DNA of 64,000 nt from Wyeomyia smithii. Its lineage: Eukaryota; Arthropoda; Insecta; Diptera; Culicidae. This document shows positions 1 through 11,799 of this stretch, piece by piece (the stretch's first letter is position 1; each line of letters opens with the position of its first letter). The position numbers and the translations under genes were made by a program. The stretch spans positions 145,346,528 to 145,410,527 of the forward strand of contig NC_073695.1 of NCBI RefSeq assembly GCF_029784165.1, given 5' to 3'. The notes below the pieces were generated by a model, which was not told the origin of the DNA, ran no database searches, and saw only the letters and a program-made list of their open reading frames with translations.

Positions 1-1059
1 TATAAGCTTAGATTATTGAAACATAGATATCCAACTCAACCAACAATACAGGCAACAAAAATGTGGCGCCCCTCCGAGTATGATGACGGTTGGGTGAGCC
101 ACATTTCGTGCGCACACACAGAAAAATATCAAGGTAATTGCTATCTTTTTAGGTTGGGTCAGATTTATGCGGTGTTTTTAACAGACCAAACTATATGGTC
201 TAGATAATAATAATAATTTATTACAACAGGAATAAAAAGCAAATGATGAAATTATCAATGTATGAGATGACCATGATAAAAAAAATAATTTTTTTGATAA
301 TAGTATGACTAGTCGTTTATAGTCGTTTCAACAATATGTTTTTAAGCATAACCAATGACTAGTGCAAAATACCTTAAGGTCTAAACACATTTGATACGTT
401 GCGACTGCGTTTGCGGCAATTTGACAGTTATTCTATACATTTTCTGTCAAATTCATGTCAACGCAAGCAAACGTAATCCATTGTGCTTGGGTCGACACGA
501 GTTTTGCTACGCGTGAACGAAAATCGAACTAATTTGTATACTGTTAATTTGGTGATGACGATAAGGTGGTGAATAGTGAAGAATTTTTTTTCAATATCAT
601 TGTATCTAATAATCAAATAATCTTGTCATCTTATTTTTCAATATTCTTATACGGTATTGCCATCTTGTTTTCCTTTTTACCTAGCGAATTGAGCACGATA
701 AATCGATTTTGCCAATAATCACAGTTTTAGGCGCATTGAGGTCATCAGATGGCATCACTTACCGATACAGCTTTAATCCCTTGTCGGCATTGCTTGGGTT
801 AATAATTCTGCCTCAGCCGTCAAAGAATGCTGTAGAATGTTCTTCTATTTGGTTTGTAGCTTCCGTTGCAGATTGTTGTTTGTGATCTCTTACATTATCA
901 ATTTAACTATTCATTGCTTAAATTTTTGAATCAATTTATCAACATTTGCAAAGAACTGCAAAAATTGGAAATTTTCGAAATTTGGAAATTTTCACTCATC
1001 CTTTTAAGTTCTATTTAAAAACGAAACAATATTTATTTTGGTGAAAACTGCTCAAACTT
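1..1059. other. AT-rich non-genic stretch
   Basis: No coding signal, RNA gene or transposon end could be recognised. The short open frames here are AT-rich and have no family resemblance. The stretch ends where family A begins at about 1060. Confidence 0.6.
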
Positions 1060-1188
1060 TTTTTGCCTTTCTCCTAGAAAGGTATAGCAATCACTTGCAA
1101 AACCGAAAGTATAAAAGTGCTCCAAAGGGCTGAATGGCATATATCACTCGACTCAGCTCGACGAGCTGAGCATTTTCTATATGTGTGT

Positions 1189-1231
<43 letters not shown>

Positions 1232-3750
1232 TGTGTGTTTGTGTGTGTATGTGCAGATTTTTATTCTCACTCACTTTTCTCAGAGATGGCTGAACCGGTT
1301 TTCATGAAATTAATTGCAAATGAAAGGTCTTGTTGTCCCATAATACCCTATTAAATTTTATTGTAATCGGATTTTTAGTTTAGAGGTTATGTATTAAAAT
1401 GTAAAAATCATGAAACAACATTATCTTGAAAACTACACAACCGATTTGAACAAAATGAGTTTCAAATAAGCATGCTACTTGGGAAACCCTTAACTTTTGA
1501 ATTTTATGAAGATTGAACTTGTGGTTCAAAAGTTATGAAAAGAAACATGTTCTGAAGACTGTTTAATCTCACTCATGTTTCTCAGAGATGGCTGGACCGA
1601 TTTTAATAAAATCAGTCTCAAATGGAAGGTCTAGCTGCCCCTAAGACCTTATTGATTTGTTTTGCAATCGAACTATTACTTTGCCTGTTATGTTTAAAAA
1701 TGTGAAATCCAGCTATGAAAAGGAACATATTCCGAAGACTACTTGAACTCACTCACTTTTCTCAGAGATGGCTGACCCGATTTCCAAAAAATTTGTGTCA
1801 ACTAAAAAGTCTAGCTGCCTCGTAACACCCTATTGAATTTTACTGTGATCGGACTGTAACTTCGTCTGTAAAGTACCCAAATGTGAAAACCGCGAAACTA
1901 CATTATCTCAGAAACTACACAACCGATTTGATCAATATTATTATCAGATGAGCGGGCTAGTTAAGGGTTAACTGATGAATGATGATTGAACACGTGGTTT
2001 CAAAATTTGGGTGCCCTATACGTTCCCATTTCATTTGATTGTAATCGGACTAAAGCGATTGTTTTGTATTAAATTGTTAATAAAACAACGAAAGTCTGTT
2101 ATCTCAAAGATTACATAACGTATTTGAACATAACTAGTGTCATACGAACGAGTCATCTCTCGAGCTTACAAACAACAAATTTCATAACGTTTTGATATGT
2201 GGCTCAAAAGTTATGGAAAGAAAAGAAATTCAAAGACTATTTAAAATTACCATAGGATATGATCAAAGTCAAATAACAAATCGTTTAAAATGATTGGTTT
2301 TATCGAAACGACAACATCCTCGACTTTTGACTTCTGTACATCGCTTTAATTCTGAATATATTCATATTGGGTGGTATTCGGTCATTTTCAGTAGATTTTC
2401 TGGCATCAATCTGACACCGGAAATACCCATATTGGGAGAAATTTTCTTGTTTTAGTTGTTTTCCAGAAACTAAAAGTGGTCGTCTTTAAATTCAAATGGT
2501 GTCCAGGGTCAATGTTTGGTTTCTATGCATCATCTCGATTACGGAAATATCCATATAGAGTATTTTTCGGTCATTTTCGACTGTTTCCTAGAAGTTACCA
2601 TTTAGCAATTCAAAATGGTGCCTGAGGTCAATTGTTAGCTCATTGCATCATTCTGGTTCCAGAAATACTAATATTGGATGGTATTTGGTTATTTTAGGCT
2701 GTTTTTCACAAACCGGAAGTCGCCATCTTGGAATTCAGAATGGTATTTAAGATAATTTCTGGCCTCTGGGCGTCATTCTAGTAGAATGTTTTTAGAGGTA
2801 ACAAATATGTCCATAATGGTTCAACGCCCCTCCCTCTTCTAGAAGCACATGTTCCTGGGAAACAGCCGAAAATGATCGAATAACACCCAATACCGGAAGT
2901 CGCCATCTTAAAATTCAAAATGGTATCTGTGGTCGATTTTAGCTCCCGTGTATCATTCTAGATCCGGATATTATTATACTGGGTGGAAATCAGCCATGTT
3001 TGGCTGTTTTTCAGAAACCGGAAGTTGCCATCTTACAATCCAAAATGTTGCCTGAGGTCGATTATGGAACAAATTTGTTACCTCTAAAAACATTCACTTG
3101 CCAAATTTGGTTCCATTTAGTTGGTTAGCTCTCGAGATGTGCAGAAATTTGTGTTTCATTTGTATGACACCCCTCCCTTCCGAAAGATGGAGGGGTGTCA
3201 AACATTACGGACATATTTGTTACCACTAAAAACATTTACCTTCCAGATTCGGTTCCATTTAGTTGATTAGCTCTCGTGCTGGGCAGAAATTTGTGTTTCA
3301 TTTGTATGAAACCCCTCCTTTCCAGAAAAGGAAGGGGCGTCCAACTATTATGGACATATTTGTTGCATCTTATAACATCCACATGCCAAATTCGGTTTTA
3401 TTCACTTGGTTTGTTCTTGAGTTGTGCAGAAATTTGTTTTTCATTTGTATGGGACATCCCCCTTCCAGAAGAGGGAGGTGTCTTAAACAATCAAAGGAAC
3501 CTTTATCGGCACCAAATACCCCTACATACAAATTTTCACGTCGATCGATGTGGTAGTTTTCGAGCCTATATGGATCAGACAGACAGACAGACCGGACTAC
3601 ATTTTTATATGTATAGATTACAACATCAATATTCCAGAACCTAAAGAGTGAATATACATTCATTGGTTTAAAGCGTTCATATAAATCTAATTTTACAAAT
3701 AAAAGTTTGAATGAGAAAGGCTGGGTCTGACCGCTAGGTGGATTAATTTA
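1060..3750 (+). repeat. family A modular repeat, copy 1 (most complete)
   Basis: This is the most complete copy of a repeat that recurs at about 7.6, 34.7, 35.6, 39.2 and 41.7-43.5 kb. It starts with a short palindrome, CCTTTCTCCTAGAAAGG, followed by a (TG)n tract at about 1183-1250. Next come about three copies of a module containing CTCAGAGATGGCTG and CCGATTT (1265-2000), then 115-120 bp modules with ACCGGAAGTCGCCATCTT (2340-3060), then three ~140 bp modules with an inner CCCTCC/GGAGGG hairpin (3061-3500). A CAGACAGACAGAC stretch follows at about 3577, and the end is GTCTGACCGCTAGGTGG. No coding capacity is visible; the open frames inside are shadows of the repeats. The superfamily is unknown to me. 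Confidence 0.85.
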
Positions 3751-4395
3751 GATTTTTAACTAAGTTTTTTGGTATAATGAATTGATAGTTGATTGAAAAT
3801 AACCGTACAAATTTGATTGGAAGTAGCATGATGTTTTTCTGGGTGTGCGAATCTGGTGAAGCTCACCACCGAGGCATTGGCATTCCTATACCGAGTAACA
3901 GTGAATGACAATGAACTCATGTCCTGGGCTCAAATTAATTTGTGCCCGCTGTCAGCTGTAAGATAAAGATGTATGAAAAGAAGCGGTGATATGCTATCTC
4001 GTTTTTACATTTGTTAAGATGTTAGCCCTTGAAACATGGCGTGATGCCAAAGGGGTCCTCACCGCTGAAATGATAGGAAATACCATGATATTTTTCCGTG
4101 TGTATATGCTTTAGTTCACCCAACGGCCTACATATGGCAAGTTCATATTGTTGCCTTGTGATTATATACAGCGAAGCCCAACTTGGATATCTATGTTTCT
4201 TTAGTCTATGCTATAAGCATCTACAATCGCGTGCAAGTTCGAGCTTGATCACGCTCGCATGCAAGCTTGAAGCTTGTGTACGATGCAAGATTAGCTCGCA
4301 TGCGATATCACGACTTGCATCCGTCAGGAAAGGACGGTATTCAACGATACAAATAATAAATCGATTTTATTTCATTTATTTCTAGTTGGAAAAAA
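3751..4395 (+). other. possible 5' leader of the LOA-like fragment
   Basis: This stretch lies between the end of family A and the first ORF1-like frame. It holds an area rich in GCATGCAAGCTTG-like imperfect repeats at about 4210-4320. It could be the 5' untranslated region of the retrotransposon fragment that follows, but nothing proves it. Confidence 0.3.
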
Positions 4396-4879
4396 ATGTC
4401 CAACTCGTCGGAAAAATTAAAGATTGGTCAAATCGAAGACGAATTGAAGCAAATAGAAGGTCACTCATCAGAAAAGGTTTCTTCGTGCTCGTCGTTAGTC
4501 CTTAATTCCCCGATGCAAGTAGAATCAGGTGATGGAGAGGATAATCCTTGTGAGAATTCAACGCACAGTGCGGGAATTCAACAGGTTGAACACCAATGCA
4601 CTCCAACTGAAATAAATAAAGGGCAAACCCGGGACGAAGAGGCGTACAAAACCCGAGATGGGTGAAGAGGACCAAATTACCTGAGTGGAGCCGGGGAAAA
4701 ATGGTGAAAAATTAGTTCTCCAGGGGTACAACGTAAATGAAGCCCGAGAACTAGTTAGGAACCGTTCAACGGAATCCCAAACAGAAAGGGTTCAATCAGA
4801 AAACGCTAAAAGACCGAGACCGCTCGATACATACAACAGTAATGATGGTAATCCTATTCCTAAAAGTTATAGAGGTTGA
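4396..4879 (+). pseudogene. ORF1 (gag-like) N-terminal fragment, probable LOA-type non-LTR element
   Basis: Two open segments (4396-4665 and 4685-4879) with a hydrophilic, Ser/Glu/Gln-rich composition are interrupted by stop codons and a frame change. The second segment carries a charged region with RPRPLDTYNSNDGNPIPKSY. This composition resembles the disordered N-terminus of ORF1 in LOA/Outcast elements. No zinc knuckle or RRM remains. The better supported LOA ORF1 piece at 16275 is on the same strand, so the two may be halves of one element split by the mariner and gypsy insertions. The function (RNA-binding chaperone) is inferred only from the family. Confidence 0.4.
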
Positions 4880-5099
4880 TCATAAGATACGACCGCAGAG
4901 TCAACGTAGAATACGACAGCCTGTCTTATGTCAATGTATTTCTTGGAATAGGTTTGGGAATATACTCAATTGGGGTTAATTACTTTAATGGTCTCTTTGC
5001 TTCAGATGACGTTTACCTCTATAGCCGGCACCGTTAACAACAATGAAAAGCAGAAGTAACTCATAAAGATACTTCACAGACGATATCTCGGAATTACAC

Positions 5100-6089
5100 C
5101 ACCTTTCTCTGATCGAACTAGCTTCAGACGCAAGCGGCGCGCACGTGCTCCATCGGCATCTCGTCCCAGATTTTCGTGATAACTCGCTTGAATTGCTACA
5201 AATTTATTATTTTATAGTCGTTCAGCTTCGACATTATGTATCCCTACAAGAAATAATCCAGTGGATTCAGATCCGGAGACGACGGAGGCCATTCATTCTT
5301 TGAAATGAAATCGGTCAAGTTTTCCTCACACCACGCCTGAGCAACCTTCGCGGTGTGGGATGGGGCGCCATCTTGCTGGAAGCAGTAGTAATCGTCTTCA
5401 AACAATAGTTCAGCTTGAGGCAGAACATTTTTATTCAAAACCGTGTCCAGGTAGTACGCTGCGTTGATTTTGACTCCTTATTCGATAAAAATAAGAGGCA
5501 GTTTATCTCTTTTGCAAACGGCTCCCCAAACCATCACTGACGTCTTATTTTGGAACCGGGAAACGTTCAGCTTGTCCGCAGGAGCTTGCTGGAGGCTCAC
5601 ACTCCAAACTCGATCATTTTGGCGATTGACTGTTTGCTCCAAAACGAACAGCTTCTCGTCCGAAAAAATAATCTCGTCATCTGCGCGCCAACCGAGCAAC
5701 TCCCGCGACCGTTGGTACCTCTTGTCCTTTGTAGCTTTGGTAACCCCATGAACGACCTGTTTTTTGTACGGTGTAAGTTTTAAATCCTTGCGCAGAAGCA
5801 GGCGGATTGATTCTCGGTTCATTTTAAGGTTCCTGGCCAGCTTCCGTGCAGATTGGGCTGGATTCCGGCGAATCCGGTCTCGTATAATCTGTTTCAGCCT
5901 TGGAGTTCTCACAGACCTTGGTCGTCCAGATCGTGCCTTGTCCTCGGTGCCTCAGGTCTCTAGGTACCGATTTATGGTCCGGTACACAAATTTCCGGTTG
6001 ATTCCGAGCGGTTTTAGGTGTTTGAATATGTGTCCGGGTTTGTACCCTTTCACATATTCAGCGATAACAGCTGCTCTTAACTCTGACAT
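5100..6089 (-). pseudogene. mariner-like transposase (DD37D), inactivated
   Basis: The frame starts with ATG at 6087-6089 and runs through an N-terminal helix-turn-helix region (FKHLKPLGINRKFVYRTINR) and a GRPRS linker motif. The catalytic domain has a first Asp in FSDEK, a second in QDGAPSHTA and a third in SPDLNPLDYF. There are 37 residues between the second and third Asp, which places it in the DD37D (maT-like) group. The frame is unbroken in phase but interrupted by stops: TGA at 5952-5954, TAA at 5478-5480, TAG at 5244-5246 (where relatives usually have Trp), and further stops after that. It would have catalysed cut-and-paste transposition at TA sites. The catalytic residues survive, so decay is by stops and not by active-site change. 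Confidence 0.9.
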
Positions 6090-6251
6090 GGCTCACAACT
6101 CAATGTAAACAAACTGCACAGAAACGAATTTCTGCCACTCTGGGTAGCAAAGTTAACCCTTTCATTTGACATATAGATGGCACCAGAGAGATGCAACGTG
6201 TAGGCTACAGGCGACCCCTAAGAAGTGTGACCGGACTTTTTTGTCACCGTG
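5100..6251 (-). mobile_element. Tc1/mariner element, DD37D type, one end missing
   Basis: The element contains the broken transposase described separately. The end next to the start codon is preserved: read on the minus strand it begins ACACGGTGACAAAAAAGTCC next to a TA at 6252-6253, the target dinucleotide of this superfamily. No matching inverted end is visible near 5050-5100, so the other end appears lost. The element cannot be autonomous. Confidence 0.75.
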
Positions 6252-6255
6252 TACT

Positions 6256-6605
6256 ACTAGCCACACAAGCTATAGTATTATAGCTAGGCTATAAGCCTCA
6301 CACGCTGTAGATGCACAGACACGCTAGACATGCACACGCTATATAGCAAACCACACACGCTATATAGCAAGCGCCACAGACATGCATACACTCTATAAAT
6401 ATACACACACGCTATACAGCTAGCCACGCACGCTATATAGCAAGCCACGCACGTAAGCCACACGCTATATAGCAAGCCACACACGCTTTACAGTATGCCA
6501 TACATGCTATATAGCAAGCCACATACTATTTAGCAAGCCACGCACGCTATACAGCATGCCACGTACGCTATATAGCAAGCCATGCACGCGAGCCACACAC
6601 GCTGT
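6256..6605. repeat. minisatellite of GCTATATAGCAAGCCAC units
   Basis: About 350 bp of imperfect tandem units of roughly 20-30 bp. The core is CACGCTATATAGCAAGCCAC, and each unit contains the small palindrome GCTATATAGC. It starts directly at the outer end of the mariner element. The minus-strand Cys-rich open frame here is a by-product of the repeat. Confidence 0.85.
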
Positions 6606-6655
6606 GAACTAGTTGTGCATGGGCGACATTCACGCAGTCTGCCCAAGTAGAAAAA

Positions 6656-6871
6656 ATGGATTTGCGGCTGAAAATCGGTGATTCATCAGGAATTGAAAGG
6701 AAGTATTTCTTATTTTTGTATCTTATCGTTGTTTTGCTCATGGAACAAATTTCTTTACAGGTACCCGGCGACCCGGATCGAAAACCCGACGTGTCGCAAG
6801 GTGAGCAAAATTCTTATTGTTTCTCTGTTTTCTATTTTTAGAAACAGACCAACAAAACGATGGAAACGTAG
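6656..6871 (+). other. speculative three-exon mini-ORF
   Basis: An ATG at 6656 opens a frame that stays open if two introns are removed: 6703-6760 (GT..TTTCTTTACAG) and 6801-6841 (GTGAGC..TTTTTAG). The product would be a basic 38-residue peptide ending at TAG 6869-6871, with ATRIENPTCRK in its middle. The acceptors have good pyrimidine tracts, but the second intron would be only 41 nt. No family is recognised. It may be a leftover of a spliced gene or retroelement, or chance. Confidence 0.15.
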
Positions 6872-6899
6872 AGAGGAACACCAGTACTAAAGTTACCAA

Positions 6900-7640
6900 A
6901 AACTACTGAAAAATAATGAAGAAGTTCTCGAAAAAAAAACCATGGGATACAATGGACGATAAATTCTAAAAAACAAATGAAACAGGAAATTTTTCAAGAA
7001 GGATCGTAGGAAAATCGTGAGCGTTTTTTAAAATTATTTAACCAATATTAATACTTATGCTAGAATTAAGATAGACGTTAAGCGCGTACTAATCACTAAT
7101 ATTTACATTATTTACAACTATTTTTAAAGAGTAACAAGGGAGGGGAGTCTCAACCTTGTGGTACTTTTACAATTCACCATTTTGGTGTTTTTGGTGGGAT
7201 TCGCTACCGAAATCTGTTGTGCCTTTAAAAAGGTTCATAGCTTGAGAACGTCCATCCAATTTTTCAACGTGAGGTTGGGGAATGGTCTTCAGTTGACGTG
7301 ACTTGTTCCAATAATCGAGCTTAAATAAGAAAAGTCGATAAAGTAGTTGGAATCACACTACTTATCTTATTCGAAGCCATCGCCTATGGGCTCGCTAACT
7401 TCGTGATTTTCACTACTAAAATCAGGTCATTGCCCAAGCTCCTTCCTCTTTGTGATTATTCCCCCAAACAGGCCGGTCGACTTTTCCATCTTATACTCTA
7501 TATTAATACAAATTACTTCAACAAAAACCAATGACCTGTTATGAAATTTTTTTTCGAAAATTGGTCCCTCACAGATATAATTTGCTGTCGGAAAAAAATA
7601 GTTGGTCTCTTTTTTAACAAATAAAATGACCTTTAAGGTG
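6900..7640. other. non-genic stretch
   Basis: No gene, element end or notable repeat was recognised in this AT-rich stretch. Confidence 0.5.
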
Positions 7641-7776
7641 TTTTGCCTTTCTCCTAGAAAGGTATAGCAATCACAGGGAAAACCAAAGGTATAAAAGTGG
7701 TCCCAATGGCCGAATGTCATATACCACTCGACCTCTTTCGACGAACTGAGCATTTTCTGTATGTATGTATGTATGT

Positions 7777-7836
<60 letters not shown>

Positions 7837-8825
7837 AACTTTTTTTTCTTACTCACTTTTCTCAGAGATGGCTGGACCGATTTTCATGAAATTAATTGCA
7901 AAAGAAAGGTCTAGTTGCGCCATAGGTTGCTATTGAAAATCAATGTAATCGGATATTTAGTTTAGAGGTTATGTATCAAAATGTAAAAATCACGAAACAT
8001 CAATATCTCAAAAACCACACAACCGATTTCAATAAAACTGGGTTCAAATGATCTGGCTGTCTCCAGAACCCTTAACTTTTAAAATTCGTTATGATTGAAC
8101 ATATGGTTCAAAAGTTATGTAAAGAAAAGTTATCCTGAGGTTGTTTAAACTCACTCATTTTTCTCAGAGATGGCTGAACCGATTTCCACAAAATTAGTGT
8201 CAAATGAAAGGTCTAGTTTCCCCATAGGTTGCTATTGAATTTCATTGCAATCGGATTGTAACTTTGTCAGTTGTTTATAAAAATGTGAAATCACATATGA
8301 AAGTAAACATATTGACCTTCTCCTAACGATCACTGGCTAAATAAAAGGTAGAAAAGTGATAGAAATGGCCGAATGTCATATACTACTTGACTCATTTCGA
8401 CGAATCGAGCATTTTCTGCATATATGCATGTATAGGTGTATATGTTTGTGTGGGGGTGTGTACGTGTGTATGTGCACCTTTTATTCGCACTCACTTTTCT
8501 CAGAAATGGTCTGACCGATTCTTTCTACTTTGGTGTCAAATAAAGGGTCCGTTTAGGTTGCTATTGAATTTCATTGTAATTAAACTTTTAGTTTTGGCGC
8601 TGCGCCAGAATGTAAAAATCGCTCTTATATCTCAGAAGCCATGAACATAGTTGAATTCAAATTAATGGGCTTTTAAACCCTTAAACAATGAATTACATAA
8701 TGTTTAAACAAGTGGTTTGAAAGTCATAGAAAGAAACGAAACTCGCAGCCTGTTTAAAACTACAGCTGCGATCAAAATATGTGGCCTCAACATCATTTAA
8801 ATTTGATATTGTACCATTTCAATGT
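7641..8825 (+). repeat. family A, copy 2 (5' portion with a second partial 5' end)
   Basis: It begins with the same 5' palindrome (about 7649) and (TG)n tract (about 7759-7830). At about 8319 a second, more diverged 5' end follows (CCTTCTCCTAACGATCACTGG) with its own degenerate TG-rich tract at 8420-8475. So two family A 5' halves lie in direct order. The copy stops at about 8825, where gypsy integrase sequence begins. Confidence 0.8.
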
Positions 8826-8847
8826 TTGCGGCCTTCGTAGGCTTTTG

Positions 8848-9716
8848 TCAACTGATCCTTAATTTCGTCGAAGAGTTTCTTCCTTCTCTCTTCCGCTTCC
8901 TGACTCTGCAATTGATGGGTACTGGGCTGGTTTCGCATTCTAGCATACTCTTGACCATCCGATACCATTTCCCTGCCAAAGACAACAAAATGTGGTGTGT
9001 ATTATGTCGACTCGTGCACCGCATTGCGAATTGCGCAAGCAATTGTTTGCAAGTCGTCCGCCCAATCCTTGTGTCGTTTTATGGTTGCCCGTATAGCTGT
9101 TGTTATTACCCGGTTTGCACGCTCTGTGTTGTTTACTTGTGGGTGATAGGCGGGAGTAAGCCAATGGTTTACATTGAATTCAGCAAGTAGGTCGCGGAAA
9201 GCTTTCGATGTGAATTGTGTACCATTATCCGTCAGCACGACTTCTGGTACACCAAACAACAGGAAGATCATGTTTTTCACGAAGTCTACTAGCGAGTTCG
9301 CTTTCGCTTCCCTAAACGGTTGGATCAGAACAAATTTGCTGAAAACATCGGTTGCGACTAGCAGGCAGGTATGGCGACCTTTACTGGAAGCTGGAAATGG
9401 GCCGACATAATCTAGCGTGACGAACTGCCGTGACGCCGAACGGGTACTCGACAAACTCTTTCTGCATGCCCATCGGCGGAGTAACGTTGATGTTCCCGGC
9501 CTTCGAGGTTTGGCATTTAAGGCATTCACGGCAAACCTTTTTCACATCCTCAACCATTCCCGGCCAGATGTAGCGACGCTTCAGCGCTTGCAAGGTTTTT
9601 TCCGTTCCGAGATGTGCAGTCTCGTGTTCGATTTTGATGTTTGGTAGTCTCTCCTCCGCTCGGGGAATCATTTTCCATCGGAACCGTGGGTCATCGACTC
9701 GGGTTTCACTTTTCAC
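8848..9716 (-). pseudogene. Ty3/gypsy integrase, frameshifted
   Basis: The HHCC zinc-binding region is visible in HETAHLGTEKT...CRECLKCQ, encoded in the segment 9716-9381. The DDE core follows in another frame (9529-9002): LDYVGPFPASSKGR with the first Asp, VLTDNGTQFTS with the second, and TPAYHPQVNNTERANR with the Glu. A frameshift of the coding phase lies between about 9529 and 9381, and another near 9000-9160. The C-terminal domain is cut at the family A boundary. An intact protein would insert cDNA into the genome. Confidence 0.9.
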
Positions 9717-9968
9717 GTACCGGTAGATAACCCCGTCTGTTATTCGGTAGTCGGAAAACTTCGCTGGGTTTGTTGAAATCTTTTCGGCCAGTTCCTCGTA
9801 GTCAATATCCTGGGATGTTAGATCGATTAGGTTGATTGATCTAGACAGGCAATCGGCCGTAATATTGTACTATCCTTTCCTATATTCTAACTGAATATCA
9901 TAGGACTGGATCTTTAGTGCCCATCGAAGAAGTTTCGAGTTGCCAGACTGGACTCCGATCGTAAACAA

Positions 9969-11132
9969 TCACAAGAGGCTCCGTGCGTCTGTGACTACTT
10001 TGAACCGCGATCCTCCAACGTAGTGTCGGAAATTTTCAATCGCAAGCAACACTCCGAGACACTCTTTCACGACGCTAGAATAAGCTCGCTGTGTCCTGCT
10101 TAGCTTCTTACTGAAGTAAGCGATAACTCTCGTGTCTCCGTCGAGTTCCTGAACCAGTGCTGCCCCAACAGCCGTATCCGAAGCATCAGATTCTATACTA
10201 AATGGCTTACTAAAATCCGGATTAGCTAAAATCAGTGCAGATGTCAATACTGACTTCAGCTCGGTGAAGGCCTGCTCGGCTTTCTCCGTCCAGTCGAATT
10301 TTTTTTTCGCTTTCTTGAGCAGATCTGTGATTGGGACGGTTAATCGACTATAGTTCTTGATGAACCGTTGGTAGAAGCCTGCCAAACCTAACAACCGGTG
10401 AACGTCCTTGATGTTTTTAGGTCTTGCGTAGTCCAGAATAGGCGCGATCCTTGCTCCATCGACCGCAACACCTTTTTCCGTCAGCAAGTACCCCAAATAT
10501 TTTATCTGCTTCCGACAAAACTTCGATTTCTCCAAAGACACCATAAGATTCGCCTTTCTTAGTCTCTCGGCGACAATTTTCAACAGCCGGAATTGTTCTG
10601 ATAATGATTCTGTTGCGATCACAATGTCGTCTAAGTGGACGAACACGGACGGCATGAGGTCAAACCCAATAACCTTGTCCATTAACCGACACATCGTAAA
10701 CGGTGCGTTCGTTACTCCAAATGGACACACATTGAACCCGAACAATCCTTTTGAAGTTCGAAAAGCTGTCAAATTTTTACATTCATCTTTCAACGGGATC
10801 TGAAAATAAGCGTCCTTCAAATCGATGATTGAAAAATATTTAGCGTGTTCTAGCTTACCGAATATCTCTAACATGTTTCGAATCGGGTACGTGTCTTTCA
10901 CGATCATTGCGTTCAACCTTCTAGAGTCTAAACACACCCTGATTTTGCCGTTTGATTTCCGAACTGGTACCAACGGATTGGTCCACTCACTGAAGCATTC
11001 TTCTATCACGCCCATTTGTTTAAACCGCTCGATTTCTGCGTCTACTTCTTTTTGTATACTGGGCGAACAGCGATACGTTGGTTGGTTCCTGGGCTTCGCT
11101 CCTTCCTTCAACACGATTTCGTGCTCGATCAT
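9969..11132 (-). pseudogene. Ty3/gypsy reverse transcriptase and RNase H segment
   Basis: A 387-codon open stretch covers most of the polymerase: the substrate-binding region with RVCLDSRRLNAM, FSIIDLKDAYFQI with the first catalytic Asp, and FVHLDDIVIA with the Asp pair of the YxDD box (here HLDD). It continues into the RNase H start, FSIESDASDTAVGAAL. It is the best preserved part of the element. The downstream segment to 9716 is closed by a stop at 9969-9971. It would copy element RNA to DNA in cytoplasmic particles. Confidence 0.95.
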
Positions 11133-11162
11133 GTTCGTTCTACCAAGCTTCTCGCTTGAAGT

Positions 11163-11683
11163 TTAATCGAACCCTTCAACAACCTCAACCAGTTCCATTC
11201 GCTCCGTTCGTGACAGCTCATGTTCTACTTCGATGGACTCTTCTGTGGGTACTTGAACATTTTCTGGTACATCAAACGTAGGCAAATCCAGAGATGTGTC
11301 TTCCGTAGTTGGCAACTGTGGTAATGGTCCAATAGGTTCCAAATTGAACGTAATAAGTTCGTTGACCTTCTCAAAATCTCCGACTGGTTCCAGGCCCTGG
11401 CCCAAATTTACCATTGGTTGAATTCCGAAGCTTTTCCAAAAATTGCATCCCAGTATTGGCAGGGACAACCACTGTTGGAACTACTAGCGTTATTCCTCTG
11501 AAGGTATATGGAATGTTGAGGTAGCCCAAGCATTCGTATTGTGTGCTGTCCGCTGTACAGACCTTCAACCTTGTGCAGGCGGAGGCCGAATTTTTTCGCG
11601 AGTTCCAACGAGTTTATTACGCTGATTCCCGCTCCTGAATCAAGAAATACCGTTATTTCGTCATCGAACACTTTTACCATCAA
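11163..11683 (-). pseudogene. Ty3/gypsy protease region
   Basis: The segment 11683-11408 carries FLDSGAGISVI, the aspartyl protease active site (D-S-G) that cleaves gag-pol, and the phase then changes to the frame of 11468-11163. That second frame is rich in acidic residues and links to the reverse transcriptase. At least one frameshift and a stop at 11163-11165 separate it from the polymerase. Confidence 0.85.
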
Positions 11684-11799
11684 ATACGGGCACTTTCTGG
11701 TTTCTATTTTGATCGAGTGTACTTGTTCGATAGGGTCGTAACTTGGTGATTTAGGAACCGTTTTGACTGTAGGGGTTGTGTTCCCAGTCGTGCATCCCT

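Noticed and set aside
1074..1274. Open frames of His/Thr or Cys/Val repeats over (TG)n tracts (also near 7.7, 35.6, 39.3 and 43.5 kb)
   Set aside because: They are direct translations of microsatellites in family A and shift with repeat length.
3263..3663. Overlapping 97-122 codon frames on both strands
   Set aside because: They lie in the 140-bp tandem modules of family A; frame openness follows from the repeat period.
6284..6484. Cys-rich 66-codon minus-strand frame
   Set aside because: It is a translation of the 20-30 bp minisatellite.
6256..6605. CRISPR-like array
   Set aside because: Units are imperfect and adjacent, there are no unique spacers, and the genome is eukaryotic.
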